Shown: in pieces, positions 31,508-40,565 of the stretch | How the letters are laid out: each line of letters opens with the position of its first letter | Position numbering within the stretch: position 1 is the stretch's first letter | NCBI GenBank assembly: GCA_012842495.1 | Contig: DUSS01000063.1 | Span: forward strand, 1-57,926 | From: Candidatus Fermentithermobacillaceae bacterium | GTDB taxonomy: Bacteria; Bacillota; Sulfobacillia; Fermentithermobacillales; DUSS01 | Length of the DNA: 57,926 bases | Reading direction: 5' to 3' | Position numbers and translations under genes: made by a program | Notes under the pieces: generated by a model | Databases searched by the model: none | What the model saw: the letters and a program-made list of their open reading frames with translations, nothing else | Told to the model about the DNA's origin: nothing

Positions 31508-33337
31508 ATGGCTTGGCCGAGAAAAGACACTACAGGTCAGATTCTCCTTTCCAAGGGAGTTATAACAGAGGAGACGCTGAATAGAGCTCTGGAAGAGCAT
31601 CGTTCCAGCGGCAAACGTTTGGGCGATGTCTTGGTCGATATGGGAGCAGTCAGTCGCTCCCAGGTCCTGGCTGCATTATCTGAACAACTCTCGGTGGATA
31701 TATGGAACCCGGGCCTCCAGCCGCCTACTTCGGACGCTCTTCGCTTGCTGCCCGAAGCTTTCGCAAGAAGCAGGAAAGTGCTCCCCGTTTCCGTTAGAGG
31801 ACAGAACCTTTTCGTAGCCATGGAGGACCCGACGAATCTCGCGGTCCTCGAGGAAATCCGAGTCCGAACCGGGCTTCTGCCTATACCCCTGTTGTCCAGC
31901 GCAGAAGCCATTGAACAAGCTCTGGACCGTTATTACACCCTCGGCAAAATCGAGTCGGAAGTCCGTGCCAGGGTTAGCCCCGTCCAATCGGTAGGCCCAT
32001 CCCCCACAGTAAAAGAAGCTGCCTCTCCCGCGGCCAATATGGTCAATCACCTCCTCAACGAAGCAGTACGGTTCGATGCTTCCGACATTCACATCGAACC
32101 TCTCGAAGACCGGACGCGACTCAGATACCGCATAGATGGAGTGCTCTGGGAGATCATGTCCGTGCCCGCAGAGGCCCACGCAGCTCTTGTAACCAGGTTG
32201 AAAGTCATGGCCGGAGTTGACGTGGCTGAAAGCCGGCTCCCCCAGGACGGGCGCTTCACGTTCCAGTCGGAGGGCGTGAGATACAACGTAAGGCTGTCCA
32301 CAATGCCAGTTGAGTACGGTGAAAAGGTTGTTCTGCGTATTCTCGGAAAGGTCGGCGCCGGTAACGATCTTTACAGCCTCGGATTTAGCCAGGACTTCAT
32401 GGAAAAGCTAGTGAGAATGCTCAGGCGTCCTTCCGGTCTCATTCTCGTAGCCGGCCCATCAGGCTCCGGTAAATCCACTACGCTGGCAGCGTGTTTGAAC
32501 TTTCTCAACGACGGCCACAAAAACATCGTTACCGTCGAAGACCCCGTGGAACACATCATACCGGGAGTGAACCAGGTTCAGGTGAACGCCAAGGCCGGTC
32601 TCACCTTCCCCGTGGTATTGCGTCATGTCTTGCGCCAGGACCCCGACTGCATAATGATCGGAGAAATAAGAGACTCCGAGACGGTGAACATAGCTATAAG
32701 GGCAGCTCTCACCGGTCACCTCGTCCTCGCCACCCTTCACTCCAACGATTCCATCGAAGCTCTGGTGCGACTTAAGGAAATGGGTTGTGACCCCTACTTG
32801 ATCACAGCCACCCTCGCCGGCGTAGTTTCCCAGCGCTTGCTAAGACGCCTCTGCCCTCATTGCAAAGAACGGTATGAGCTGGATGACCGGACGAGCCAAG
32901 AGATAGGGCACCTTCTCGCTGCCATCGGCGCCGAAGATATCGGAGGAACCTGCAAAGGAGAAGAAGGATCTTCCATCCAGAGCGTAGAACGTAAAAAACA
33001 AAGCAGGTCGGAATTGGGCAAATTTTGTCGAGAGTTACCTGGAAACGGGAACTCAACGTTGGCAATTTGTGGTCACGGACTCTGGAAGGCGGTGGGATGC
33101 GACAGGTGCTCGGGGCGCGGCTACCTTGGAAGGAAGGTCGTCGGGGAAATCCTCGTCCCCGGGGACGAACTTCGCGGCGAGTTTGTAAAAGGAGCACACC
33201 TTGCCGAACTGAGACGGATCGCCACGAAAGACGGGTTCCGACCGCTGGTTAGCGAAGCGTGTAATGTCCTCTTGGCCGGCGAGACGTCGGTAGAGGATCT
33301 CATCCGAGTGTTTTATCCGGAGTCACAGCAGACATAG
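31508..33337 (+). CDS. pilB: type IV pilus assembly ATPase PilB
   Basis: 609 aa from the ATG at 31508, which has GGAGG 7 nt upstream; the open frame begins at 31364 but that part covers the hairpin and promoter. N-terminal MshEN-type domain (about 1-150: 'TGQILLSKGVITEETLNRALEEHRSSGKRLGDVLVDMG'), then the ATPase: 'VNHLLNEAVRFDASDIHIEP', Walker A 'GPSGSGKSTT', Walker B 'RQDPDCIMIGEIRDSETV', His box 'LTGHLVLATLHSND'. The zinc site uses CPHC near residue 452 and CDRC near 529; the loop between them is about 75 residues, much longer than the usual 30 or so, and is Lys/Ser-rich. Motor for pilus extension. Confidence 0.95.
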   Translation: MAWPRKDTTGQILLSKGVITEETLNRALEEHRSSGKRLGDVLVDMGAVSRSQVLAALSEQLSVDIWNPGLQPPTSDALRLLPEAFARSRKVLPVSVRGQNLFVAMEDPTNLAVLEEIRVRTGLLPIPLLSSAEAIEQALDRYYTLGKIESEVRARVSPVQSVGPSPTVKEAASPAANMVNHLLNEAVRFDASDIHIEPLEDRTRLRYRIDGVLWEIMSVPAEAHAALVTRLKVMAGVDVAESRLPQDGRFTFQSEGVRYNVRLSTMPVEYGEKVVLRILGKVGAGNDLYSLGFSQDFMEKLVRMLRRPSGLILVAGPSGSGKSTTLAACLNFLNDGHKNIVTVEDPVEHIIPGVNQVQVNAKAGLTFPVVLRHVLRQDPDCIMIGEIRDSETVNIAIRAALTGHLVLATLHSNDSIEALVRLKEMGCDPYLITATLAGVVSQRLLRRLCPHCKERYELDDRTSQEIGHLLAAIGAEDIGGTCKGEEGSSIQSVERKKQSRSELGKFCRELPGNGNSTLAICGHGLWKAVGCDRCSGRGYLGRKVVGEILVPGDELRGEFVKGAHLAELRRIATKDGFRPLVSEACNVLLAGETSVEDLIRVFYPESQQT

Positions 33338-33397
33338 CGAAGACTCCATCGCAGGTGAAGAACTCTTGCGGTGGACAGGAGCGGAGCGAAAAGGTTC

Positions 33398-34600
33398 ATG
33401 GCGTTATTCAAGTACCGGGCTGTTGCCCCCGACGGAACCAGGATAAGCGGTTTGAAACAAGCACCGGACCTCAAGTCCTTCCTGACGACGATGAGATCTG
33501 GGGGTTACGCAGTCCTCGATGTCAGGGAGGTAAAATCCCGACCGCGGAGCAAGGACCCAAAGAAGGTCACCCTGTCCGCCATCGAGAAGAGCCAGGTTTT
33601 TCACGAGATATCCACAATGCTCTCATCGGGCGTGCCGCTTAAGGACTGCCTTACGTCCATCGCCGGGGAAACCAGTTCGTCAATGAGCGTCGTTTTAACT
33701 TACATCGTCGATAACCTCGAAGCCGGGATCAGCATGTCCCAAAGTATGATGACCCTGCCCAAAGCTTTCAGTCCCGTGGAAGCGTACATAGCGAGCTCGG
33801 GCGAGCAAACAGGAGCAATGGAGCAATCTTTTGAGGAAATATCCGCCTACCTTAAGAGGGAGGCACAAGCTCAGGCGCAGCTTAAAACAGCCATGGCGTA
33901 CCCGCTCATGGTCCTCGTTGTGACCGGACTCGTGATCGGGATAATCCTGGGCGTGGTGGTACCCGCCTTTTCCAGCTTGGTAACTCTCGAGGAGTCTTCT
34001 CTTCCCCTGGCCGCCCGGATTCTCGTTTCCTTGCCCACGGCGTTGAAGGCAGGCTGGTGGTTGCTGGTCCTTGCGTTGCTGGCTTTGGCAGCAGTTTTTC
34101 GACGCGTCACCTCGAGCGACGAGGGAAGAAAGAAACTCGAGCTCATCCTCAGGCGAATGCCGGTGGCGGGAGACCCGGTCTGGTCGGGTGCCCTCGCCAA
34201 GTTTTGCCGCACCCTCGGTCTTCTTCTGGAGGCAGGCATCCCCATTAACCAGTCCTTCATGGTCGCAGGCAACACGACCGGGCTTGCCTCTTTCAAACTG
34301 GCCGCGGCTTTCCTCGAACGGTCGGTGGAATCGGGGAGTACGATTTCCGCAGCTATGCAAGACTCGGGGGTTTTTCCGCCTCTTCTCTATCACATGGTCT
34401 TTTCGGGCGAAAAGTCCGGAAAACTTCCGGCGATGCTTGCGGAGGCCGCCCGGTACTACGATTCCCGTTACGAAGAAGGTTTGAAGTCTCTTTCGCAGAA
34501 AATCGAGCCGCTCATAACGCTGTTCCTGGCTGCGATCATAGGTCTCGTCGCGCTCGCGCTCTTGTCCATCATTCAAGCGGTCACGTCGGCGCCATTGTAA
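33398..34600 (+). CDS. pilC: type IV pilus inner membrane platform protein PilC
   Basis: 400 aa from the ATG at 33398 (MALFKYRAVAPDG..., the family start); a GTG nine codons upstream (33371) is possible. Two T2SSF domains: 'FHEISTMLSSGVPLKDCLTSIA' and 'FCRTLGLLLEAGIPINQSFMVAGNTTG', separated by membrane segments near residues 170-195 and 215-235, with a last segment at 375-397 ('LITLFLAAIIGLVALALLSIIQAV'). It forms the platform between PilB and the growing pilus. Follows pilB by 60 nt. Confidence 0.95.
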   Translation: MALFKYRAVAPDGTRISGLKQAPDLKSFLTTMRSGGYAVLDVREVKSRPRSKDPKKVTLSAIEKSQVFHEISTMLSSGVPLKDCLTSIAGETSSSMSVVLTYIVDNLEAGISMSQSMMTLPKAFSPVEAYIASSGEQTGAMEQSFEEISAYLKREAQAQAQLKTAMAYPLMVLVVTGLVIGIILGVVVPAFSSLVTLEESSLPLAARILVSLPTALKAGWWLLVLALLALAAVFRRVTSSDEGRKKLELILRRMPVAGDPVWSGALAKFCRTLGLLLEAGIPINQSFMVAGNTTGLASFKLAAAFLERSVESGSTISAAMQDSGVFPPLLYHMVFSGEKSGKLPAMLAEAARYYDSRYEEGLKSLSQKIEPLITLFLAAIIGLVALALLSIIQAVTSAPL

Positions 34601-34747
34601 AGGAGGTGTTGCGCTGAAAGGGGTAGCGGCCCCGCTAATTCGAGCCTGGCATCTACCGGAAGGGGCCACTAACAGTATAGTGTGTTGTCAAACGACAGTT
34701 GGGTTGGAATTGGGTCATACTGAAAAACTTATGGGAGGTGTTCTTCC

Positions 34748-35149
34748 GTGAGAAACACGGAAAAGCGGAGGATCAGAGAAGCTGGTTTCACCATCATGGA
34801 GCTGGCCGCGGTCTTGGGCATCATCGCGGTACTGGCTGCTTTGTCGGTGCCTACCTACAACGCGTTGAGAAGGAGAGCTTACGAGGCCGAAGCCAGATCG
34901 TTCATCCAGGAGATCAGGGTCGCGGCGTGGGAGTACTACCTCGAGAAGAACGCGTGGCCTCAAAAGCTGACAGACATCGAATATGATGCTGATACGTATA
35001 CCTCGAAGTACTTCAGCTACTCGATAGGTCCCGAGTCAGGCGGCACGGGGCTTGTCATCACCGCTACCGGATTACCAGACAAAGCGGCGGCAGGCATTGT
35101 GGTTCAGGCTACGTTGAGCACCACTGGGGAATTGGAGTATGCGAAGTAA
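34748..35149 (+). CDS. pilA: major type IV pilin (PilA-like prepilin)
   Basis: 133 aa. Class III leader of 13 residues ending in Gly, then 'FTIMELAAVLGIIAVLAALSVPTYNALRRRA': Phe+1 and Glu+5 as expected for prepilin peptidase and N-methylation. The globular part is short and Tyr-rich ('WEYYLEKNAWPQKLTDIEYDADTYTSKYFSYSIGPE') and resembles PulG/GspG pseudopilins or PilE-type pilins. It starts with GTG at 34748, with GGGAGGTG 7-9 nt before. The 147-nt gap upstream suggests its own promoter, fitting high pilin expression. No Cys, so no C-terminal disulfide loop. Confidence 0.93.
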   Translation: MRNTEKRRIREAGFTIMELAAVLGIIAVLAALSVPTYNALRRRAYEAEARSFIQEIRVAAWEYYLEKNAWPQKLTDIEYDADTYTSKYFSYSIGPESGGTGLVITATGLPDKAAAGIVVQATLSTTGELEYAK

Positions 35150-35181
35150 ACGTCAAGCTCGAGAGTAGCCGAGGCTGAGCG

Positions 35182-35580
35182 GTGTTCAGGACCGGTTCGA
35201 ATCGATCCCGTGGTCAGCCGGGGAGCTCTCTCATCGAAGCAGCGTTGTCTCTGGCGCTGGGAGCTCTCCTTCTCGAGATCCTGGCTTCGTGGTTGGTTTT
35301 CTCATGGGCGGCGTACAGGCGGGATCTTCTCAGAGAGAGCATCGTGCTGGAATGCAGGCGAATGATAGAAGAGCTCAGGAGCAGACCTTTCGACGCTCTG
35401 GTGGTCGGAACGGGCTTTCCGTGGACGCCGGAGGACCCGGCACTGTCGGAGCTTTCGGGGGCATTCGATGTGAGGGAGACGGGACCCGGCGAAAAGATGA
35501 TCCGCGTTTCTTTACGCCGGTCGGACGGTAGCGACGTTTACTCCCTAGTGACGTGGGTGGTAAGCGGCATAACGAGATAG
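35182..35580 (+). CDS. minor pilin-like protein (PilV/GspI-type)
   Basis: 132 aa starting with GTG (GAGG 7 nt before). Leader of 14 residues ending 'QPG', then 'SSLIEAALSLALGALLLEILASWLVFSWAAYRR': small residue at +1, Glu at +5, hydrophobic helix. The C-terminal domain of about 85 residues is not recognisable. Position directly after the major pilin and before further prepilin-like genes supports a minor pilin, which would form the priming tip complex. Confidence 0.82.
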   Translation: MFRTGSNRSRGQPGSSLIEAALSLALGALLLEILASWLVFSWAAYRRDLLRESIVLECRRMIEELRSRPFDALVVGTGFPWTPEDPALSELSGAFDVRETGPGEKMIRVSLRRSDGSDVYSLVTWVVSGITR

Positions 35581-35697
35581 TCGTTCAAACCGCCGTCTAA
35601 GCCGCTGTGGGCAGGCGCTCAAGTTTCCATAGCCCTGAAAGGCGCCGGCGCGGATGACGAAACGACGGGCACGAGAATCCGGACAGGGGTGATACTC

Positions 35698-36705
35698 GTG
35701 GGAATTCTCAGAAGGCGCGATGGCCGCACGCTGATGGAAGTAGTACTCGGTCTCGGTATCATGGGCATCCTAACCGTCTCCCTCCTGTCGTTTCTATCTT
35801 TCTTTTACCGGACCGAAATGGCGTTGAGTGCAGCACCGGCGAACCGCCGACTCCTCACCGCAGCCGCATCTTTTATCGAAACCCAGGTCAAGGAGGAAGC
35901 TTTCGCCGGCGCCGAGCTCACCGCGGCCACAGATAGCGCCTTTCGGATAGAGGTGCCGCCGGGTGAAGGGGGAGGCGGAGGAGATCCCCACGAAACCCTC
36001 ATAGGTCGCATGGAGCTGCGTTTTGAAAACGGGCGTCTGACCCTTCAGAAAACCGGCAATTTTGAAACGCTCCCAGATCCAATCGACCTCCTCCTCGACC
36101 TCCTCGGCAGATTCCCCATAGTCATTACGAGGTTCGATATGGTCTACAAAGACTCTCAAGGCGAGGAGCTGGACCCCCCGGTCAACTTAGGCGCAGTACG
36201 GTTCATCGAGGTCGTGGTCGAAGGAAACATCGGTTTCATACACTGGTCTATACAGCTGGTCTGCGATGTGAACGGCTCCCTGGAGGTTGTGGGCAGGATC
36301 CATGGGTGGCCCGGCGAACTGTTCCGTTTCGTTTTCCATTTCGACGGCTCCCTTGTGGCCGCAGAGCTCAACTGGTTCCGAATAGAGGGTCAGAGCTCTG
36401 ACGGCGGTGATCGCAGGCCCAGGTACGTCGAGGTTCGCTACGAAAACGGCACGGTCACCCTGGTCCGCAAAGACGGCGACGTCGAAATCGTCGCCCACCC
36501 CGTTCCTCAGGATGTGGTGGTAACGGACTTCTCGGTAACTTACAAGGACGCCCAGGGTCGCGTGCTCGAGCCGCCCCTAGACCTGTCTCGGGTGCGGACC
36601 GTCAGTTTTGAGATCCACGGTTATCACAGGCAGGACCCAGCCAGGACGTGGGTGTCCAGGGGCACGCTTCCCATCCTCCAAACCGGCGGAAGTGAGGCGC
36701 ATTGA
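35698..36705 (+). CDS. minor pilin-like protein with duplicated C-terminal module (PilW/GspJ-type)
   Basis: 335 aa from a GTG at 35698 with AGGGGTG upstream. Leader of 9 residues ending Gly, then 'RTLMEVVLGLGIMGILTVSLLSFLSFFY' with Glu+5. After a Gly-rich spacer (GEGGGGGDP) two related modules follow at about 104-184 and 243-319: each has 'E.R.ENG..TL', a 'V.T.F...YKD.QG..L.PP..L..VR' core and an ending 'W'. Duplication within a minor pilin is unusual. Its stop overlaps the next start. Confidence 0.8.
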   Translation: MGILRRRDGRTLMEVVLGLGIMGILTVSLLSFLSFFYRTEMALSAAPANRRLLTAAASFIETQVKEEAFAGAELTAATDSAFRIEVPPGEGGGGGDPHETLIGRMELRFENGRLTLQKTGNFETLPDPIDLLLDLLGRFPIVITRFDMVYKDSQGEELDPPVNLGAVRFIEVVVEGNIGFIHWSIQLVCDVNGSLEVVGRIHGWPGELFRFVFHFDGSLVAAELNWFRIEGQSSDGGDRRPRYVEVRYENGTVTLVRKDGDVEIVAHPVPQDVVVTDFSVTYKDAQGRVLEPPLDLSRVRTVSFEIHGYHRQDPARTWVSRGTLPILQTGGSEAH

Positions 36706-37142
36706 TGGGGCGTTCGGGAGATCGCAACCGAACACGAATAAGGGATAGCGGGGCCGGGCGAGGGCAAGCTCTCGCTCTCGTTGCTCTATTCCTGGCCGTA
36801 GCTGCTGTCTTGATCTCGGTGATGAGCGACGCAACGGTCCGGAGACGATCTCTCCTCATCCGCAGAAGTTGGGAGGAAAAAGTTGTACAGCTGGCAAGAG
36901 GCGCCACCGAAAGGTATGTGCTGGTGCTCGCCCGAGATGAGCTGGAGATCGCACCTCCCGAGATTTTCTCGGGGACGGTGGACGGCATTCAATACCAGGT
37001 TTCCTCCGTCGAAGAGTCTGGCAACGTCATCGTGGTAACCTGCCGGGCGTCGGCCAACACCCCCGTGGGTAAGGTCGAGCGCTTCGTCGAAGCGACTGTA
37101 TCAGCCCGGAGTTTTCAAATTCTCCGCTGGAAGGAGCGCTGA
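36705..37142 (+). CDS. PilX-like minor pilus protein
   Basis: 145 aa from the ATG at 36705 that overlaps the previous stop (TGATG type), with GAGG 7 nt upstream. Basic N-terminus, then 'GQALALVALFLAVAAVLISVMSDATV', like PilX N-termini; the Glu+5 of ordinary pilins is absent. The remainder is a small soluble domain ('ERYVLVLARDELEIAPPEIFSGTVDGIQYQVSSVEESGNVIVVTCRASA'). Translational coupling to the preceding minor pilin suggests joint assembly in the pilus tip. Confidence 0.75.
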   Translation: MGRSGDRNRTRIRDSGAGRGQALALVALFLAVAAVLISVMSDATVRRRSLLIRRSWEEKVVQLARGATERYVLVLARDELEIAPPEIFSGTVDGIQYQVSSVEESGNVIVVTCRASANTPVGKVERFVEATVSARSFQILRWKER

Positions 37143-37144
37143 GA

Positions 37145-38164
37145 TTGGCCCGTCGAGTAGCGGCATTAGGTCTGGACATGACGCCGAGCGAGTTGAGAGT
37201 AGTGGCTCTGGAGGCAGAAAAAGGCAGTCTGGCCGGTGCAGAGCCTTCTCCCGCTGGTGGCAGGTTTTCTGTTCGCGCTTTTTCTCTCCCCCGGGGAAGC
37301 ATCTCGACGGGCCGGCGAGGTCTGGAGAACACGGGCAACCAGACGAGCGAAAAAGACCAGAGTCCCCGGCAGTTGCTCCGGCGCTATCGGGGATGGCCCG
37401 CAGCTTATCACGACGTGATGCCGGGCGAGTTTTTGACCATCGTGTCGCTGCCTCTTCTGTCCGCTTCCCAAGAGGTGTCTGCCATCCGGTGGGAAGTGCA
37501 ACGCCTGCTGCCCGGGTCCGTGAGCGACTATGCGGTGGACTTCGTCAAGCTCGAAGGCAGAAGTCCCGGTCTCCCCACACCTCCCGGAGGCAACGCATAC
37601 CTCGTATACGGCGCACCTTGGAGCGCCGTCAAAGCTTCGGCGCAACTCGTTAGATCCCTCGGACTAAAGCCCAAAAAGGCCTGCGCGGACGCCATAGCTT
37701 TGCTGCGGGGAACAGACTATCTGGCGAGACAGTCCGGCGATACATTACTCGACAGGATGGCCATCGTCGTCTATGTTGACGAAGACGGAGGCTCGGTTGT
37801 AGTGAGCGTGAAGGGTGTCCCCCTCGCCGCCAGGACGGTGATCTTCGAAACTTCTGAAAACGAAGTACGATTGTCCGAAGAGTCGCAAGTTTCGTTGATG
37901 GCAGAATTAGAGAGAGCTCTGAGGTATACCAGGAGGGTCTCGGGAAAGGATCCAGACGCCTTGTGCTTGACAGGGGTTCAGGAACTGTCCGACCAAGCTT
38001 CGCGGACGCTTGCCGACGGTCTGGGACTACCCGTGCTGAATCCGCGGTTCAACGTTACGCCGGATTGCGAGAGACCTGGTATTGACGGGCGGTACGTCAA
38101 GGCTCTCGGCCTGGCCTTGTCCCTGACCCCTCCGATGAACGGAAATATGACGGAAACATCGTGA
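37145..38164 (+). CDS. pilM: type IV pilus biogenesis protein PilM-like (actin fold)
   Basis: 339 aa, starts with TTG at 37145 (AAGGAG 8 nt before), 2 nt after the preceding stop. ASKHA-type segments: 'ALGLDMTPSELRVVALE' at the N-terminus, 'PLLSASQEVSAIRWEVQRLLPGSVSDYAVDFVKL' and 'MAIVVYVDEDGGSVVVSVKGVPLAARTVIFE'. PilM recruits PilN at the inner membrane. Sequence is divergent and about 10 kDa below typical, with an Arg/Ser/Gly-rich insertion at about 25-70. Order PilM-PilN-PilO and co-direction support it. Confidence 0.82.
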   Translation: MARRVAALGLDMTPSELRVVALEAEKGSLAGAEPSPAGGRFSVRAFSLPRGSISTGRRGLENTGNQTSEKDQSPRQLLRRYRGWPAAYHDVMPGEFLTIVSLPLLSASQEVSAIRWEVQRLLPGSVSDYAVDFVKLEGRSPGLPTPPGGNAYLVYGAPWSAVKASAQLVRSLGLKPKKACADAIALLRGTDYLARQSGDTLLDRMAIVVYVDEDGGSVVVSVKGVPLAARTVIFETSENEVRLSEESQVSLMAELERALRYTRRVSGKDPDALCLTGVQELSDQASRTLADGLGLPVLNPRFNVTPDCERPGIDGRYVKALGLALSLTPPMNGNMTETS

Positions 38165-38264
38165 CCAGGCCTACCGGCACGCCGCCGGCGGCTTCGCGTC
38201 GCGTTTTTCCCTGGAAGTGATGCGACCGTGCTCACGCCGGATTTGGGGAAGTGAAGTATCGTAG

Positions 38265-38831
38265 ATGAACGACTTGAACTTGCTCTCGCCCAAACTGGAG
38301 CCGCGAGAAAAAGTACAGGCCCGTCAGATGGTGATCCTGTCCCTGTGTCTTTTGGCCGTCATGGTATACCTGGTCCTGAGCTATCTTGCGCTAAATGCCG
38401 AGCGACGGATGCTCCAAACAGAATTGGCGTCGCTCGGGCGAACCGTGCAGGAGTCCAGCGAAGTTCTCTCATCTTTCACCGAAAAGCAGCCCACTTACGC
38501 CGAACTCCAGGAGCGGGTCGAGTCTTTAAAGGTCTTTCCATCGGACCCGTCCCTTCCCGGCAAAGTCGCCGAGGAGATTTTCCTGAAAGCCACTACCGGC
38601 GTTCAACCCCTTGCGATCCGGGCAAGGAGGGACGTAAATGCGGGCGCGGGCAAGATCAGCATCACGGGGCAGGCATCGTCAGCCCGAGCTGCGGAGCAAT
38701 ACGCGGATGTTTTAAAGCGGGCGTTGGGAGTTCCCAGGGTTGATGTGGTTTCCTTGGATCGTCAGGTGCAAGAGAACGCTCTTGCAGTATATCGCTTCAC
38801 CCTCGAGCTGACCCTGGAGGGCTGGAAGTGA
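38265..38831 (+). CDS. pilN: type IV pilus assembly protein PilN-like
   Basis: 188 aa. Short cytoplasmic 'MNDLNLLSPK' motif (the PilM-binding INLLP-type peptide), one membrane segment at about residues 23-43, then a coiled coil ('NAERRMLQTELASLGRTVQESSEVLSSFTEKQPTYAELQERV') and a ferredoxin-like domain ending 'YRFTLELTLEGWK'. The 100-nt gap after pilM contains a small GC-rich palindrome (GCCGCCGGCGGC) of unclear role. Confidence 0.85.
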   Translation: MNDLNLLSPKLEPREKVQARQMVILSLCLLAVMVYLVLSYLALNAERRMLQTELASLGRTVQESSEVLSSFTEKQPTYAELQERVESLKVFPSDPSLPGKVAEEIFLKATTGVQPLAIRARRDVNAGAGKISITGQASSARAAEQYADVLKRALGVPRVDVVSLDRQVQENALAVYRFTLELTLEGWK

Positions 38832-38943
38832 CCGCCGTGGTTCTCAGGGAGCACGCGCCGGAACCCCCACCCACAACCGGGATCCGGGTAAGCAGTAGAC
38901 GGAGAGAACTGTTTTGCAGGGGCACGAGAGAGGTGAGCGAAAA

Positions 38944-39552
38944 GTGAGTAGTTTCAACCCGAAACCGTCAGAGCGCAATCTTCCCGCATTGGCGAGGACG
39001 GTTACCCCTTACAAAGTGCCCGTTGCGCTCCTCTTGCTGATCGTGGCAGTGTTCGTTGCTCTCTGGTATCCTTGCTGGCGTGATTTACAGAAGCTGAGAG
39101 CTTCTATCCTGACGCGGCAGGGAGAACTTCGTACGCTCTCTTCTTCTCTGCAAACCAAACAGAAGACAGAGGAACTCAGACGGGACGCCCTGGAAATCGT
39201 CCAGGCCAAAGAGTCTCGTCTTCGCCCTGACCTGGACGGAAGCCGCCTGGCCGCCGAATGGGAAACGCTGTGCTACAAAACAGGCCTAACACTTGTTTCC
39301 CTGCGGATAGACGAGCCGCAGGCATATGGTCGGGCATACCAGAGAGCACCTTTTAAAGTCGCGGTTTCCGGGTCTCTGCAGGGTATCTTGAGGTTTCTCG
39401 AGGCAACCGGGAGCGAAATGCTCGGCCTTTCCATCGACGAGTTCGAGGTATCCTTCAACCCGGGTAACAGCGAAGAAGGAATACCTCCCTCCTACGCATT
39501 GACCATCCAGGGATCTGTTTTTGCGAAGGGGTCGTCTAATGGCCAACCCTGA
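38944..39552 (+). CDS. pilO: type IV pilus assembly protein PilO-like
   Basis: 202 aa from the GTG at 38944, with GAGAGGTGAG upstream; the frame is open to a TTG at 38914. Membrane segment at about 27-45 ('VPVALLLLIVAVFVALWYPCW'), coiled coil ('LQKLRASILTRQGELRTLSSSLQTKQKTEELRRDALEI') and a C-terminal domain with 'FKVAVSGSLQGILRFLEATGSEMLGLSIDEFEV', the usual PilO layout. Its stop overlaps the prepilin peptidase start by 14 nt. Confidence 0.85.
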   Translation: MSSFNPKPSERNLPALARTVTPYKVPVALLLLIVAVFVALWYPCWRDLQKLRASILTRQGELRTLSSSLQTKQKTEELRRDALEIVQAKESRLRPDLDGSRLAAEWETLCYKTGLTLVSLRIDEPQAYGRAYQRAPFKVAVSGSLQGILRFLEATGSEMLGLSIDEFEVSFNPGNSEEGIPPSYALTIQGSVFAKGSSNGQP

Positions 39553-40450
39553 TCTTTTTTGGCTTTGCCTCATTTTTATGGTGGGAGCGTCGGTGGGAAG
39601 CTTCCTCAATGTGGTCATCCTGCGCCTTCCGCGCGGAGAGAGCTTGGCAAATCCCCCCTCCCATTGCCCGGCATGCGGGAAAACTCTCTCTTTTTTCGAG
39701 ATGATACCGGTTTTGAGCTATGTACTCCTTCGGGGAAAGTGCCGTTACTGTGGGCGCAGGATAAGTCCAATGTACCCGTTGGTCGAAAGCTTCACGGGTC
39801 TTGTGTTTTTATACCTGGGCTACCGCTACGGACTTACCCTGACGTTTTTCAGGCAAGCGGTTCTCCTCAGCTTACTCCTGGCCATAACGGTTATCGACAT
39901 CAGGGAAATGCTCATCCCCGATGAACTCGTGCTTTCCGGAGCGGTCTTCTGGGTGTCTTTGCTGGTGCTATCGAAGGTGCTTACTACCTGGGCACAAGGG
40001 CCGCTTAAGGCACTCTCCATGTTTGCCATATTTACGAAAGCGACCGCAGAAGCGACCTTTCATACGACGACCAACCAGTTTGACGCCGGCCTACTGGGTC
40101 CACCCACCTGCTCGGAGGGCCTTATGACGAGTCTCGCTCAGGGACTTCTGGGAGGCGCACTCGGATTTCTCATTTTTCTCGTGATCTCCCTTGTGACCAG
40201 GGGTATGGGAGGCGGGGACGTGAAGCTCGCGGGCATGTGCGGCCTGTATCTGGGTCCCGCTCTAACCATCCTCGCCGTTTTCATCACATTCGTTTTGGGT
40301 GGAGTGGCCGCAGGGCTCCTTCTCTTATTAGGCAAAGCTAAGACAGAGTCGCACATTCCCTACGGACCTTTCATCGCCCTCGGGACCGCTGTATCTTCCC
40401 TGTGGGGGGAGCAGATTATTCGGTGGTATCTCGGTGCGCTGTTGCCCTGA
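39539..40450 (+). CDS. pilD: prepilin peptidase / N-methyltransferase PilD
   Basis: 303 aa from the ATG at 39539 (AAGGGG 7 nt upstream). N-terminal methyltransferase-type domain with the zinc Cys quartet 'CPACGK' and 'CRYCGR' after 'GASVGSFLNVVILRLPRGESL'. The two catalytic Asp are in 'VIDIREMLIPDEL' and 'MGGGDVKLAGM'. An extra loop of roughly 45 residues between them ('TTWAQGPLKALSMFAIFTKATAEATFHTTTNQFDAGLLGPP') is absent from most family members. It cuts and methylates the four pilins encoded upstream. Last gene of the pilus run. Confidence 0.95.
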   Translation: MANPDLFWLCLIFMVGASVGSFLNVVILRLPRGESLANPPSHCPACGKTLSFFEMIPVLSYVLLRGKCRYCGRRISPMYPLVESFTGLVFLYLGYRYGLTLTFFRQAVLLSLLLAITVIDIREMLIPDELVLSGAVFWVSLLVLSKVLTTWAQGPLKALSMFAIFTKATAEATFHTTTNQFDAGLLGPPTCSEGLMTSLAQGLLGGALGFLIFLVISLVTRGMGGGDVKLAGMCGLYLGPALTILAVFITFVLGGVAAGLLLLLGKAKTESHIPYGPFIALGTAVSSLWGEQIIRWYLGALLP

Positions 40451-40565
40451 GGAGAATATGCGCGTGGGGCTCATCGCGGTGGGCCGGCGTGGGCCGGATA
40501 TGCCGGAGCCCCGTTGCCCAGAGGGGTGCGCCGCGGTCAACGGTAGGGATCAGCCGTAACTGTCA

